A stretch of 32,947 nt of DNA from CAYWNA01 sp964459305 (GCA_964459305.1 CAYWNA010000145.1:1-32947); one strand, 5' to 3'. Counted from the stretch's first letter, positions 1 through 8,680 are shown. Notes: generated by a model not told the origin, from the sequence alone. Numbers and translations: made by a program.

Positions 1-145
1 AACAAAACCCGAACGATCGCAATATTCACGCTATAGCAACTTTGGCGCACCCCAGGCTGCGGCTGGATGATCTATTCCGTTGCCCGCCATCGCCTCCGGC
101 TTCGGATTAAACGAGGCGTTCTTGAAGAACCTGGGCGCAAGAAAG
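1..145. other. left-edge flank without a recognisable gene
   Basis: No coding region with a credible start, ribosome binding site or family resemblance was found on either strand. A minus-strand frame runs through here but it lies out of frame over the end of the neighbouring PPC-domain gene. The stretch is probably the 3' flank of that gene's operon. Confidence 0.4.
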
Positions 146-175
146 AAGCCCGGGCTTGTAGAAAAAGCCGGGCTT
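130..175 (-). terminator. putative intrinsic terminator after the PPC-domain gene
   Basis: Positions 146-153 (AAGCCCGG) pair perfectly with 168-175 (CCGGGCTT), giving an 8-bp GC-rich stem about 40 nt beyond the minus-strand stop at 216. Read on the minus strand, the hairpin is followed by a short T-rich run (CTTTCTT) at 139-145. The run is not a pure T tract, so this is a plausible terminator rather than a certain one. Confidence 0.5.
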
Positions 176-215
176 GTGTGTGTCAATCGCTGATACTGAG
201 CCGCGGCCGCGGATC

Positions 216-2456
216 TTAGAGTGGGGGTTTCACCTCCGCGATCTTGCGGTTGGTGAAATCGTCTGTGAGATACCACTCTTGATAAAGACGTTCGATCTGT
301 CTCAGAAGATTTGTCACTTGCCGCTCGCTGTACTTGGCCTTCGCACCCGGCTTGGGCTTGGGTTTCGCCGACTCGGGGATCGGCGGGCGGACGCGTGTGG
401 CCGGCGGTCTGTTGGCCGGGTTGTAGATCGAAGCCATCAGCTCTTTCGCAGGCATCAGATGCCGCCACAAGAAGGCTTGCATCCTGTCCTCGGCCGGTAT
501 GGCCTTGTGGACTATTTCCGCTTCCCCATTCTTCGCACTGCCCACGACGGTCAGGCTTACGGGCTTATCCATTTTGGTTAAGGTGGTCCTCACTGCAATC
601 CGCGTCATGTTCTTTCCCGCCGCAAGATTGACGGGTCTCGAGGTGAAACCCTCGGGCAGGTCCTTGAAGTCCACCTTGATGACGCCGTCAAATCCGTCCT
701 TGCGGACGGCATAGACGCTCACCGCGCCGGCCGATTTGCCGCGCATGGCGATGCTGGGCGGGACGGCGCGCAGCTCGAAATCGGGCCGCGGCGGGCTGAT
801 CCGCAGCCGGTAACCATACTCCTTGCCGCCGGTTCGCGTCGTATCACCCATGTGAACAAAGTATTTTCCGTCCGAGGGCAGCTTGACCATCAGGTAGGAA
901 TCGGCGTGGTGGGTGTTCAGCCCAGACCCCGCGTCGTGGTGATCGTCGTTGAACGCCAGCACCTTGCCGCTGGTATCGGTGACCTTAAGGAACGAATCGA
1001 CCGGGGAATCAAGTCTGCGGGCGTGGACTTCCGCGACGATCGTATCGCCGGCTTTGCCTTCGACCTCGAAAACGTCCCAATCATTCGGGCGGTCCATGCG
1101 CCCGTTGACGATAATGGGAAGTTTTACTTTCTGTGCCTTCGACGGGTCGTCGTTGGATTCTTTGTCCAAACATTCCGGCAGCGTGTCCAGAGCGAAAGGC
1201 ACATGGTTGGAGGCGAATTTCCCCTTGTTGGCAGCGATCATATGGGTACCCGGCCCTGCGTCCGCCGGAGGCGGCGCCAAGGCGGCCTTGTCGAGATTCC
1301 AGCCGTTCATCTCGATCTTCACCGGCTCGCCCACTCGAGCGCCCAAGGGAAAGATGCTCGTCACAAATGGCACCTCGCCGACCGAAATCCGATAGACAAA
1401 ATCGTCGCGGCCTCGGTACAGAGCGTCGATGATCGAGAGCACATATTCGCCGTCTGCGGGCACTTCGAAATTGAGGGTCGGATCGGGCTTGAAGCGAAAG
1501 TCGTCGTTGTACGCCAACTCCTTCCCCTCCGCATCGCAGAGCTTCAGCACTGGCTGAAACCAGCCGGGAACGCCGTCGGCAATATACGGGACCAATTCCC
1601 GCGCTTTGACGGAGATCACCAGTCGTTGCCCCTTACGGGCCTCGAAACGATACTTGTTCACTTCGCCCGATGCGATCTGGCCGTTCATGGTGCACGGCAC
1701 CGTGATCTGCATCTCCTCTTCTTCCGGCGGTCTCTTGCGCTGGGCAAGATACTCCTTGCCGAGCACCTGGAAGGTAGCGGTCTTCATGGACCTCCGGGCG
1801 ACTTCGGGAACTTGGCCGACGTAGAAAACCATCGGGTTGGTCATTCCGCGTGTGCTCAACACCCTGATCTCCCGCGGGCCGGGCTCTGCGTTGGGCGCTA
1901 TCGTGACTTCGACAAAAACGAGTTCGGCGGCGGAGCGGTTGGCCGGCCTTCTGTTGTCTGCCGCCATCCTCGTTTGAATCTTCTCGATGAGTTTCTGCTT
2001 TGCCTTGTCCTTCTCCGTCTTGGGTTTCGGCTTCGTCTTGGACGCCGACTTCGCCCGGGGCTTTGGTGCAGGCTTTGCCGGGGGCGTTGGCGGGCCGATC
2101 ACGGGGGTAGAATCCATCGACATCATTTTGGCGACCATCGTTGGTGCTAGCCTTGGCGTCGGCTTTCCCCGCTGTAACTCCCTCAGTTGGTCCCTCAGGT
2201 ACCGGAGTTCCTGGTTGCCCATGTTCCTGTAGAAGTCGACCACCCGAGTTGACACGCCCTCGCCGGTGACAACCACCTTGTCGACCTGGTCCAGCCTATA
2301 TCCACCCAGCTTAATGTGGAACGTGGTGCCCTGCTGGCCGCCGGCGGGATAGACATAACCTATGTACGCTTCCCGCCCGCGCTGCGCATGCGCCGAGGAT
2401 ACCATCGCCAGCAATCCGGCCAGTCCCAAAATCGGAAGCCATGTAGATCTACTCAT
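216..2456 (-). CDS. secreted protein with two PPC (bacterial pre-peptidase C-terminal) domains
   Basis: The predicted product has 746 residues and an unknown function. It begins with a signal peptide (MSRSTWLPILGLAGLLAMVS, with SAHAQ-type cleavage near residue 25). An N-terminal beta-rich module of the YVYPAGGQQGTTF type follows, then a Lys/Pro/Ala-rich low-complexity linker at roughly residues 115-165. Two PPC-like beta-sandwich domains come next, marked by 'KYRFEARKGQRLVISVKAR' and 'DWDVFEVEGKAGDTIVAEV', each ending in an NDD-containing strand. The C-terminal tail is basic and contains an Arg/Lys-rich helix. The start at 2456 was chosen because GGAGCGGATC sits directly upstream and the signal peptide begins there; a further 28 codons are open upstream without a ribosome binding site. 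It is the last gene of the DUF1549/DUF1553-DUF1501 group, an arrangement common in Planctomycetota. Cell-surface or periplasmic location is inferred. Confidence 0.85.
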   Translation of the reverse strand: MSRSTWLPILGLAGLLAMVSSAHAQRGREAYIGYVYPAGGQQGTTFHIKLGGYRLDQVDKVVVTGEGVSTRVVDFYRNMGNQELRYLRDQLRELQRGKPTPRLAPTMVAKMMSMDSTPVIGPPTPPAKPAPKPRAKSASKTKPKPKTEKDKAKQKLIEKIQTRMAADNRRPANRSAAELVFVEVTIAPNAEPGPREIRVLSTRGMTNPMVFYVGQVPEVARRSMKTATFQVLGKEYLAQRKRPPEEEEMQITVPCTMNGQIASGEVNKYRFEARKGQRLVISVKARELVPYIADGVPGWFQPVLKLCDAEGKELAYNDDFRFKPDPTLNFEVPADGEYVLSIIDALYRGRDDFVYRISVGEVPFVTSIFPLGARVGEPVKIEMNGWNLDKAALAPPPADAGPGTHMIAANKGKFASNHVPFALDTLPECLDKESNDDPSKAQKVKLPIIVNGRMDRPNDWDVFEVEGKAGDTIVAEVHARRLDSPVDSFLKVTDTSGKVLAFNDDHHDAGSGLNTHHADSYLMVKLPSDGKYFVHMGDTTRTGGKEYGYRLRISPPRPDFELRAVPPSIAMRGKSAGAVSVYAVRKDGFDGVIKVDFKDLPEGFTSRPVNLAAGKNMTRIAVRTTLTKMDKPVSLTVVGSAKNGEAEIVHKAIPAEDRMQAFLWRHLMPAKELMASIYNPANRPPATRVRPPIPESAKPKPKPGAKAKYSERQVTNLLRQIERLYQEWYLTDDFTNRKIAEVKPPL

Positions 2457-2592
2457 GATCCGCTCCATTTTCTGCACGATTAAAATCAAATGGAAATGTT
2501 GGTGTACGTTGCAGTCGGTTTGAGACGTGTCAAACGCCATATTGCACGGAGTCGCAAGTTTTGATGTTGCACATTATGACGCCCATCTGTTC

Positions 2593-2787
2593 TTGGCCAA
2601 CGGCCAACGATCACCGTAGCCTGGGGCAACGCCCCAGGGACACGTTGGATTCAGGCACATTTTGGCCGAAGGCCATACTCACGGCGACGCACCATGTTGA
2701 ATATGGCCTTCGGCCAAACAACCTGAGGCGCACTCGGTTTCCTGGGGTGTTACCCCAGGCTACGGTGGAAATAGGCCTTCGGCCAAT
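2593..2787. repeat. cluster of intergenic palindromes (two families, interleaved)
   Basis: The 388-nt gap between the PPC and DUF1501 genes is packed with short perfect or near-perfect palindromes. Family A is CCTGGGG-loop-CCCCAGG at 2620-2638 and 2741-2759, with loops of different sequence but the same stem. Family B is TGGCCGAAGGCCA or its complement at 2663-2675, 2704-2716 and about 2774-2785, with a related TTGGCCAACGGCCAA at 2593-2607. Stem conservation with loop change suggests folding, or mobile REP-like elements. No protein-coding signal was seen in the gap. Confidence 0.75.
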
Positions 2788-2844
2788 AATCCAACCTACA
2801 ACATTGCGGTTGCGGGGCGCGATCCACCCGCCAGTCGACTGTTT

Positions 2845-4188
2845 CTACATTATCTCTGTCAGGAGCCCGGTCGACTTCATGCCTTCCTTTTCAGCGTCCA
2901 GCACGTACGCCTCCAAACCCAAGGGATGAGGCAGCTTGGCGGTGGAGTCGATGCCGGCCAACTGATAGATGCTGCCAAGCAGGTCTGCCGGATAGACGGG
3001 CCGTTCCTTGGGCTCCGCGCCAACCTTGTCCGTCGAGCCGACCACATGGCCGCCCTTGAATCCGCCGCCGGCCACCAGGACGGTCATGGCCTTGCCATAG
3101 TGGTTGCGACCGCCATTCCAAGGCGGTTGCCAGTCCACCTTGGGGCCTCGGCCGAACTCGCCGGTACACCAGACAAGGGTGCTATCCAGCAAGCCGCGAT
3201 CGCTCAAATCCGCAAGCAGCATCGCCAGACCTTGGTCCAGTTGCGGACACTGTGTCTTCATCCTCGCGAAGTGGTTGCTGTGCGTGTCCCAACCACCGGG
3301 GAAGCTGATGGTGATATAGGGCACACCCGCCTCGACCATCCGTCGCGCTGCCAGGCAATCCTGCCCGAACGTGTGACGGCCGTAGCGATCTCTCAATTCT
3401 TTCGTTTCCTTTGTGAGATCGAAGACCTCTTTGCCCGATCCCAAGATCAATTCATAGGCCCGTTCCTTGGCCTCCTCGGCAACCACCAGCTCCGGGCTGG
3501 CCGCCATTGCCTTGCCCATCGTATCCATCTTGCCGAGCAATTCGCGGCGGGCCACTTGCCTCGCGTCGGTGATGCCTCTGGCGACAACACCTTCCACCTC
3601 GAAGCGGGCCGCGTTCGGGTCGCCGCCGGTGGCAAAGGGTTTGAACGCCGGTCCCAGGAAACCTTCTTCGGAGAACCGGCCAGCCGCCCTCGTCAGCACC
3701 ACGTAGGGTGGAATGATGCCCTTGTATTCTTTCTCCTTGAACTTCGTGAAAATGGCCCCGACGCTCGGATAGGCCAGTCGCCCGCCAGCCTTGTGCCCGG
3801 TCTGCATCAGGTACGCCGCCGTCTCGTGGCCGTTGACGCCGTGGGTCATACCGCGGATCAGAGAGTACTTGTCGGCCTGCTTGGCCAATTCAGGAAACAG
3901 GGCGCCCAGCCGTATCCCTTTCACGTTCGTGGGGACCACATCCATGAACTCACCCATGTATTCCTCGCCCGCCTCGGGTTTCGGATCCCAGGTGTCGTTG
4001 TGCGACATGCCGCCCCACAAGAAGATCTGAATGACCGATTTGGCCTTGGCCGGCTTCGCAGGAGCTGCCAAGGCATCGGCGCCCAGACCACCAGCCGCCA
4101 GCATTCCCGCCGTGCCGTAGATGCCGCGCCGCATCGCCTCGCGCCGGGAGATTTCCGCTGAGTTGTTTGAATTATTGCTTGTGCTCAT
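2845..4188 (-). CDS. DUF1501 domain protein with Tat-type leader
   Basis: This 447-residue protein belongs to the DUF1501 family (PF07394), exported proteins abundant in Planctomycetota with an alkaline-phosphatase/sulfatase-like fold; their biochemical role is not established. The N-terminus carries a twin-arginine leader (SRREAMRRGIYGTAGMLAAG, residues 13-32). Diagnostic stretches include 'QIFLWGGMSHNDTWDPKPEA', 'GGWDTHSNHF', 'WCTGEFGR' and 'GGRNHYGKAM', followed by 'GGGFKGGHVVGSTDKVGAEP'. The start at 4188 is supported by AAAGGA about 10 nt upstream. It lies 80 nt downstream of the DUF1549/DUF1553 gene on the same strand, the usual pairing, so the two are probably co-transcribed and act in one exported complex or process (inference from context). 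Confidence 0.93.
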   Translation of the reverse strand: MSTSNNSNNSAEISRREAMRRGIYGTAGMLAAGGLGADALAAPAKPAKAKSVIQIFLWGGMSHNDTWDPKPEAGEEYMGEFMDVVPTNVKGIRLGALFPELAKQADKYSLIRGMTHGVNGHETAAYLMQTGHKAGGRLAYPSVGAIFTKFKEKEYKGIIPPYVVLTRAAGRFSEEGFLGPAFKPFATGGDPNAARFEVEGVVARGITDARQVARRELLGKMDTMGKAMAASPELVVAEEAKERAYELILGSGKEVFDLTKETKELRDRYGRHTFGQDCLAARRMVEAGVPYITISFPGGWDTHSNHFARMKTQCPQLDQGLAMLLADLSDRGLLDSTLVWCTGEFGRGPKVDWQPPWNGGRNHYGKAMTVLVAGGGFKGGHVVGSTDKVGAEPKERPVYPADLLGSIYQLAGIDSTAKLPHPLGLEAYVLDAEKEGMKSTGLLTEIM

Positions 4189-4268
4189 GATCTCAGTTTC
4201 CTTTCATTATCATCCGAAGAAAAAGGAACCAGTAGTTTAGCATCTTCCTAGACAAATTTCCGCAAGAA

Positions 4269-5993
4269 TCAGTGCCGGTGTAGGAACTCGGCGCTGTTAA
4301 TCAACGACCAAGCCAGGTCCACGCCGACATCACGCCCTCTCACTACCCCGGACTTGCTAAACTCCACCGCGTTCTTCATCTCTTCGTCTGTGGGGAATCG
4401 TGAAAGAATCGTCAGGTAAAGCCCTTCCATGACGTCATTCGGTTTGCCCGTCAAGATCGTCCTGAGCTTAGGGCCGCTTTGGAGCTTGGCTTGGATATGA
4501 CCTGAATTGAGCATGTGCAGCCACTGGGGCGGCGCCAGCTCGTTGACACGTTCGTTTTCCATTCCGGTCGCCCGCGCCGAACGTCCGAACAATGTCAGGA
4601 ACGAACTGGTGATACTGCCATCGGCCACGGCAACAGCAGGCATGTCCTTTGGAATATACGTGAAAGGCTCTGGGATGGGGCTGGTGTAAAGGTCCGTCGT
4701 GCCGGTGATGTTGTTCACCGCGTCGATCAACACCTCGGCCTCCAATCGACGAAGCGGGTAGCTGGCAAAATTGGCCTTGGCTTCGGGACTCTTGAACCGC
4801 GGCATGGACGAAAACTGGTACGTGATCGAGGTAAACATCAAGCGTTTAAGATGTTTGAGATCGTAGCCGCTGGAGACCAGTTCCTTCTCCAGATAGGCCA
4901 GCAGCTTGGGATTGCTCGGGGGGTTGTCTTCGCGAATATCGTCCGGCTCATGAATGATGCCGCGTCCCATCACCCACGACCAGGTGCGGTTCGCGATGGC
5001 TCTCGTGAACCAGGGGTTCTTCGGCTGTATCAGCCAATCGGCGAAGACCTCCCGGGGATCCCGGTCCGGAGGCAACTTGGTCTTGGTTCCATCCGGAAAG
5101 ACGGGCGTCGCTGGCACAGTCTCGGCCGGCGGCTTGGCCGCTTCCTCCGGCTCTTCGGCCGCGTCCTTCGGCTTTTCGGCCGCCTCCTTCGCCGTCTCGG
5201 CCAGATCCTTCGGCACCACGTTCGTAATCTCTACGGATTTGACGACGGCGGCCTGACCCGGCGCGACGCTGCTGGACACGGCGCTAGATTTGAGAGGATC
5301 CCAGAAAACGGTCTCCTCCTTCCACTCGCTGGTCGGCTTGTAGCCAACCTGCGAGAAAAACGCCGACATGCCGGCCGCACGGTCTTTCGGCCAGAAGTCG
5401 GCCCGCGATCCCATGAACGTCAAGGCCACGGCATTGGCGATACCTTCCGGAGTCTTGTTCTGGATCGCGCGATAGAAGTTGACCGGGCCAACGCGAAAAT
5501 TGCTGCCGCTGGACGTGAGCAGTTCCCGGGCGAACTGGTCGTACGGCTTGTTCTGAGCGATGGACGTCTTGATCCAGCGGTGATAGGCCTGCGCCGCGTT
5601 GGGCCAAAGATTGACCGGGAACTCTGCCTTGATTCGCAGGATGTCGCCCCACTTCATCGCCCAGTAATCCACATGCTCGGGCTGCTCTAGGAGTCGATCG
5701 ATCAAGGCAACGCGTTTGTTCTTCGTCTCCTTGTCCTGGATGAACACCTTGGCCTCTTCGGCGGTGGGCAGCGCGCCGGTCAGGTCCAAATAGGCGCGTC
5801 GGACAAACACCGCGTCGGAGCAAAGGACGGGCTTGATGTCCAACGACGACAATCTGGCCAAAACCAATTCGTCGATCTTGCCTTGGGGAGTTACATCAGC
5901 GGAACTTTCGTAAAGCGATGCGGCCTTCTCTTCTTCGCCCGCAATGGCCATCGACGCTATCAAAACAACCGTAGAAAACAAGAATCTATCCAT
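4269..5993 (-). CDS. DUF1549/DUF1553 domain protein (PSCyt2-PSD1), secreted
   Basis: The 574-residue protein has an N-terminal signal peptide (residues 1-18, ending near AIAG). The DUF1549 (PSCyt2) domain is recognised by 'DAVFVRRAYLDLTGALPTAE' and 'WAMKWGDILRIK'. The C-terminal DUF1553 (PSD1) domain is recognised by 'FTRAIANRTWSWVMGRGI', 'SSGYDLKHLKRLMFTSITYQ' and the closing 'LINSAEFLHRH'. Between them lies an Ala/Glu/Pro-rich linker at about residues 258-293. No CxxCH haem motif is present, so this is the short class lacking the cytochrome-c module found in some relatives. AGG lies about 9 nt before the start. It is first in a minus-strand group with the DUF1501 gene. Function is unknown; export to the cell envelope is predicted. 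Confidence 0.92.
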   Translation of the reverse strand: MDRFLFSTVVLIASMAIAGEEEKAASLYESSADVTPQGKIDELVLARLSSLDIKPVLCSDAVFVRRAYLDLTGALPTAEEAKVFIQDKETKNKRVALIDRLLEQPEHVDYWAMKWGDILRIKAEFPVNLWPNAAQAYHRWIKTSIAQNKPYDQFARELLTSSGSNFRVGPVNFYRAIQNKTPEGIANAVALTFMGSRADFWPKDRAAGMSAFFSQVGYKPTSEWKEETVFWDPLKSSAVSSSVAPGQAAVVKSVEITNVVPKDLAETAKEAAEKPKDAAEEPEEAAKPPAETVPATPVFPDGTKTKLPPDRDPREVFADWLIQPKNPWFTRAIANRTWSWVMGRGIIHEPDDIREDNPPSNPKLLAYLEKELVSSGYDLKHLKRLMFTSITYQFSSMPRFKSPEAKANFASYPLRRLEAEVLIDAVNNITGTTDLYTSPIPEPFTYIPKDMPAVAVADGSITSSFLTLFGRSARATGMENERVNELAPPQWLHMLNSGHIQAKLQSGPKLRTILTGKPNDVMEGLYLTILSRFPTDEEMKNAVEFSKSGVVRGRDVGVDLAWSLINSAEFLHRH

Positions 5994-6409
5994 GTTTGCA
6001 ACCTAAAAGACTCGCTCGCGAAAGAGTGCGAAGGTTATATGATTTTTCGTCCCAGTTGACGTCGCCCCCTTCCTCGACTCGACGACGAGGGGACAACCGC
6101 GAACGAAAAGCAACCAATTCCGGTGGGAAATTCGATTGACTAAAAAGGCTGGCGTATTCCATTCCCAACACATTCACGTGTAACAGTGTACCAAGCGAGA
6201 AAAAACTAAGCCAGTCCGTAAGTCCCGCTCAGAGGCCAATTTAGGTCATGGCACCACGCCACATGGGGGATTATTCTGCATTACCCAACCACCCGTAACG
6301 GCAACACCACCCGTAACGGCAACGACTCGGGCCGGAGCCACACTCCGACCCGATCGTTGCTATCTGACAGTCTGGCATGAACGAGAAGTGTCAGACGCTA
6401 GCATTGGTC
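5994..6409. other. 416-nt intergenic stretch with tandem repeat and two hairpins
   Basis: No gene was recognised. It contains a perfect 18-bp tandem duplication (6288-6305 and 6306-6323), an imperfect hairpin around 6327-6352 (CGGGCCGGAG pairing with CTCCGACCCG), and a 7-bp inverted pair TCTGACA/TGTCAGA at 6363-6369 and 6389-6395, just past the stop of the small minus-strand gene. The last hairpin lacks a T run, so terminator status is uncertain. The part nearest 5993 presumably holds the promoter of the DUF1549/DUF1553 gene, but no convincing -35/-10 pair was seen. Confidence 0.5.
6288..6323. repeat. perfect 18-bp tandem direct repeat (two copies)
   Basis: The unit ACCACCCGTAACGGCAAC occurs twice with no gap, at 6288-6305 and 6306-6323. 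It is non-coding. A simple slippage duplication is the plain explanation; a paired binding site is possible but unsupported. Confidence 0.9.
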
Positions 6410-6703
6410 CTATTCGTCAGTCTTTTTCTTGGCTCGGGGTTTCCTCTTACCACCCTTCTTGCCACGCTCTTTGATGGCAGCTTTCTCCTTCTGTTCGGGA
6501 GTGAGGAGGCTCAGCACTTCCTTCATCAAGGCGCCTTGGGCTGCTCGCGCTTCCTTCATCGCAGCCTGTTGCGCTTCGGTCAGGGTCACGGCCTTCTTCA
6601 ACTCCTCACCTTTCTTGCCTTCTTCCCCGGCCTTCTTCATTGCTGCCTTCTGGTCGTCTGTAAGAGCGGTCTTGGCACGTACTTCTTTGACTCCATCAAA
6701 CAA
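6410..6703 (-). CDS. small charged helical protein, possibly N-terminally truncated
   Basis: The frame encodes 97 residues rich in Lys, Glu and Ala with two related helical segments ('LTDDQKAAMKKAGEEGKKGE' and 'LTEAQQAAMKEARAAQ') and a third 'LTPEQKEKAAIKERG', ending in a basic tail. 'LT-x-Q-K' repeats of this kind occur in small exported Spy/CpxP-like or hypothetical planctomycete proteins. Here no signal peptide is present, and the only start is TTG at 6703 without a clear ribosome binding site; the frame closes seven codons further up. This looks like the surviving C-terminal part of a longer secreted protein, or a small cytoplasmic protein with a rare start. The composition is strongly protein-like, so a coding origin is likely even if the gene is broken. 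Confidence 0.5.
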   Translation of the reverse strand: MFDGVKEVRAKTALTDDQKAAMKKAGEEGKKGEELKKAVTLTEAQQAAMKEARAAQGALMKEVLSLLTPEQKEKAAIKERGKKGGKRKPRAKKKTDE

Positions 6704-6868
6704 GTGATAACCGTGTCTCTCGCATCATCCACCCGCGCGAGACACCAACAACTGGAATGAACCTCCCATCCTCCAAGATGACGGGAGGAGATACGATGGC
6801 CAACTAACTTCGGTTCTCAGGTAACTGAGGGCGTCCGGGAATTCGCCGTGGCAGGATACACGGTTTTC

Positions 6869-6939
6869 GGGAGGGCGAGGCTCCTGCCGAGCCGCGTGGC
6901 GATTCCGGAAACTCGGCTCAGCGGGAGCTTCGCCCTCCC
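6869..6939. repeat. dispersed inverted-repeat element (GGGAGGGCGA... family)
   Basis: Left arm 6869-6894 and right arm 6914-6939 are 26 nt each and form a near-perfect inverted repeat around a 19-nt loop, with about three mismatches. The same arm recurs alone at 19317-19341. When translated on one strand the arm reads EGEAPAEP, a peptide I recall as widespread among spurious planctomycete proteins. It lies in the 262-nt gap between the small helical gene and the coiled-coil gene; no gene was seen in that gap. Confidence 0.8.
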
Positions 6940-6965
6940 AATTCCCGGTCATCCTCAGATAGCTA

Positions 6966-7619
6966 CTACGGTTCGTCCTCCTGGCTGGTTGGTTTGGAAG
7001 GACGTGAGCTCCTCTTGGCAGAGAGGGCCGCCCTTTTTTGCTTCAGTCGCTTGCAACTATCGGTGAGCAACAGAAACTGCTTTTCAATCATTTCCGAACG
7101 ACTGGTATTGTACCGATCGACCTGTTCGTCGAGCTTTCGCACCCGTTCAAGATGTCGCTCGCGCTCGCCGAGCACCAGGCGGAGTCGGAGGTCGACTCGT
7201 TGGCCCAGCAGAGATCGGAGTTCTTCTCGCAAAGCGTCGTTGTCTTTCATTGCCAGTCGAGCCACCAGCAACTGGATTTTCGACTCAACAACCCAGGCAT
7301 CGAGTTCCAGCTCATATTGCGTGCGATCTCGTTGCTTGACTTGCATCAACCGCTCCCGCGCCTTCCACAAGTCGCGGATCGCCTTATGGTAGCGGGGAGG
7401 ACTGCTAGATTTCAAATGCTCAAGCAGGTCGGCCAATTCTTTGTGATGCTGGCGCAAGAACCGCGCGACCTCCTGTTCCTGCTCCGCGGTAACCGCGCTG
7501 GGACGTTTCGGCTTGGCTTTCTTGGCCGAGCGTGCCGGCTCCGATCCGACCGTCCGGACATGACCGAGCAGAGCGAAGAGCACGAAAAGTACCGGCACGA
7601 GGCGAAACCAGTGCGTCAT
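6966..7619 (-). CDS. secreted coiled-coil protein encoded with ECF sigma/anti-sigma genes
   Basis: The 217-residue product starts with a signal peptide or membrane anchor (residues 4-25, LVPVLFVLFALLGHV). A long charged helical region (about residues 40-210) follows, rich in Arg, Glu, Leu and Gln, and predicted by eye to be coiled coil. No enzyme motif is visible. It begins directly before the stop of the anti-sigma-like gene (positions 7619/7620), so the three genes form one translationally packed operon. Planctomycete ECF operons commonly carry such an exported protein. A periplasmic sensing or stress role is plausible but inferred only from context. Confidence 0.7.
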   Translation of the reverse strand: MTHWFRLVPVLFVLFALLGHVRTVGSEPARSAKKAKPKRPSAVTAEQEQEVARFLRQHHKELADLLEHLKSSSPPRYHKAIRDLWKARERLMQVKQRDRTQYELELDAWVVESKIQLLVARLAMKDNDALREELRSLLGQRVDLRLRLVLGERERHLERVRKLDEQVDRYNTSRSEMIEKQFLLLTDSCKRLKQKRAALSAKRSSRPSKPTSQEDEP

Positions 7620-8162
7620 TCAGCCGTCCTCCCATTCTTCTGACTGTCGAGCCGGGACATCGGCTTCGACCGCAACCACGGCCGAGAGCATCCAATCGGG
7701 CGTGATGAGTGCAGTAGAGTCTTCCGAGGCTGTGGGTGGGTAGCTCGAATCAACCGCCTCCGGCCAACCCCAAGAGTCATTCTCTTGGTTAGCGACCTCG
7801 GATCGAGTTTCGCTCCAGACGACGGCAAGTTCAGCAGCAGCGGCCGAAGAGGCATTACTCGAATCGGATTCGCTGTGCGGTAGATACTGATAACACACGA
7901 TCAGTACCAGCGCGCACGCGGAAAGACACGCCGCCAGGCGAAGCGACGGATGAAGACGTCGACGCCGAACGGGATGGACCGGCGCCAAACGCGTCGCTTC
8001 GAATAACGCGCTGGTTAACTCCACGGCTCGCGACACAGCATCACAAGCGGCCTGATCGTGCGCAAGACGACTCTCGAAATCGCTCATTTCATCGGCGGCG
8101 AGTTCGCCGGCAACGTACCGAAAAGCCAACCAGTCCAATTCCTCTCGATCCGCTGAGTTCAT
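7620..8162 (-). CDS. membrane-bound anti-sigma-factor-like protein
   Basis: The protein has 180 residues. The N-terminal part (1-65) resembles a zinc-free anti-sigma domain ('WLAFRYVAGELAADEMSDFE'), with the 'Y-x-AGEL' and 'FE-xx-LA' pattern common in such proteins. A single membrane segment follows at about residues 74-92 (LRLAACLSACALVLIVCYQY). The C-terminal 85 residues are Ser/Ala/Glu-rich, probably disordered, and outside the membrane. Its ATG overlaps the sigma factor stop in an ATGA junction at 8159-8162, indicating translational coupling and a stoichiometric partner. It probably holds the sigma factor at the membrane until a signal arrives. Sequence evidence for the domain is modest; context is strong. 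Confidence 0.75.
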   Translation of the reverse strand: MNSADREELDWLAFRYVAGELAADEMSDFESRLAHDQAACDAVSRAVELTSALFEATRLAPVHPVRRRRLHPSLRLAACLSACALVLIVCYQYLPHSESDSSNASSAAAAELAVVWSETRSEVANQENDSWGWPEAVDSSYPPTASEDSTALITPDWMLSAVVAVEADVPARQSEEWEDG

Positions 8163-8680
8163 TGCGCGCGTTCCAGTCTCGTTCGAAGTTTCTTCATCGC
8201 CGCCCGCATTCGGCCCAACGCCGTGCCGAGCGGTATCCCCAATTCTTCGGCAATCGTCGCGAAAGTCTTGTCTTCGTAGATCCGCATTCGGACAATCTGT
8301 CGCTGTTCGTCAGGCAATCCCTCGATCGCCTGACGGACTTGATGTACCGTCTCCGCACGCAACAACGGGCTTTCCGCCGATTCCCCCACAGCCTGACGGG
8401 ACCAGGCTGCTCGCCGTCGAGCCGCATCGTCCACCGCCTGGCGGCGGCGAACCGACATCGCTTCGTGGTAGGCAACACGATAAAGCCAGCCTTTCCGAGT
8501 TTCCTCCTGCGTCTCATGTCCGCGCTCGACCAGCTTGGCGAAGGTTGTCTGGAGCACGTCGCTGGCAAGCTGCGCATCCCGCAGCAGCCCAACCAGAAAC
8601 CGCCGCATTTCATCGCCGTACAGGTCGTAAAGTTCCGCCGCTTTGGCGGGGTCGATCTTCCCTTCGTCGGCGGCTGACAA
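8159..8680 (-). CDS. RNA polymerase ECF-type sigma factor
   Basis: Region 2 is seen in 'LYDLYGDEMRRFLVGLLRDA', 'ASDVLQTTFAKLVER' and 'RKGWLYRVAYHEAMSVRRR'. Region 4 is seen in 'IEGLPDEQRQIVRMRIYEDK' followed by the helix-turn-helix 'FATIAEELGIPLGTALGRMR'. The frame is open to a TTG at 8752 (197 residues) that follows a stop codon at once and has no ribosome binding site. I prefer the TTG at 8680, which gives 173 residues, a normal ECF length, because AGGAG lies 9 nt upstream (8690-8694). Neither choice uses ATG. The gene is first in the minus-strand operon with the anti-sigma-like and coiled-coil genes. The target promoters are not visible in the window. Confidence 0.88.
   Translation of the reverse strand: MSAADEGKIDPAKAAELYDLYGDEMRRFLVGLLRDAQLASDVLQTTFAKLVERGHETQEETRKGWLYRVAYHEAMSVRRRQAVDDAARRRAAWSRQAVGESAESPLLRAETVHQVRQAIEGLPDEQRQIVRMRIYEDKTFATIAEELGIPLGTALGRMRAAMKKLRTRLERAQ

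Noticed and set aside
852..2150. Plus-strand frame of 432 codons opposite the PPC-domain gene
   Set aside because: No ribosome binding site or recognisable domain; explained by the codon bias of the minus-strand gene.
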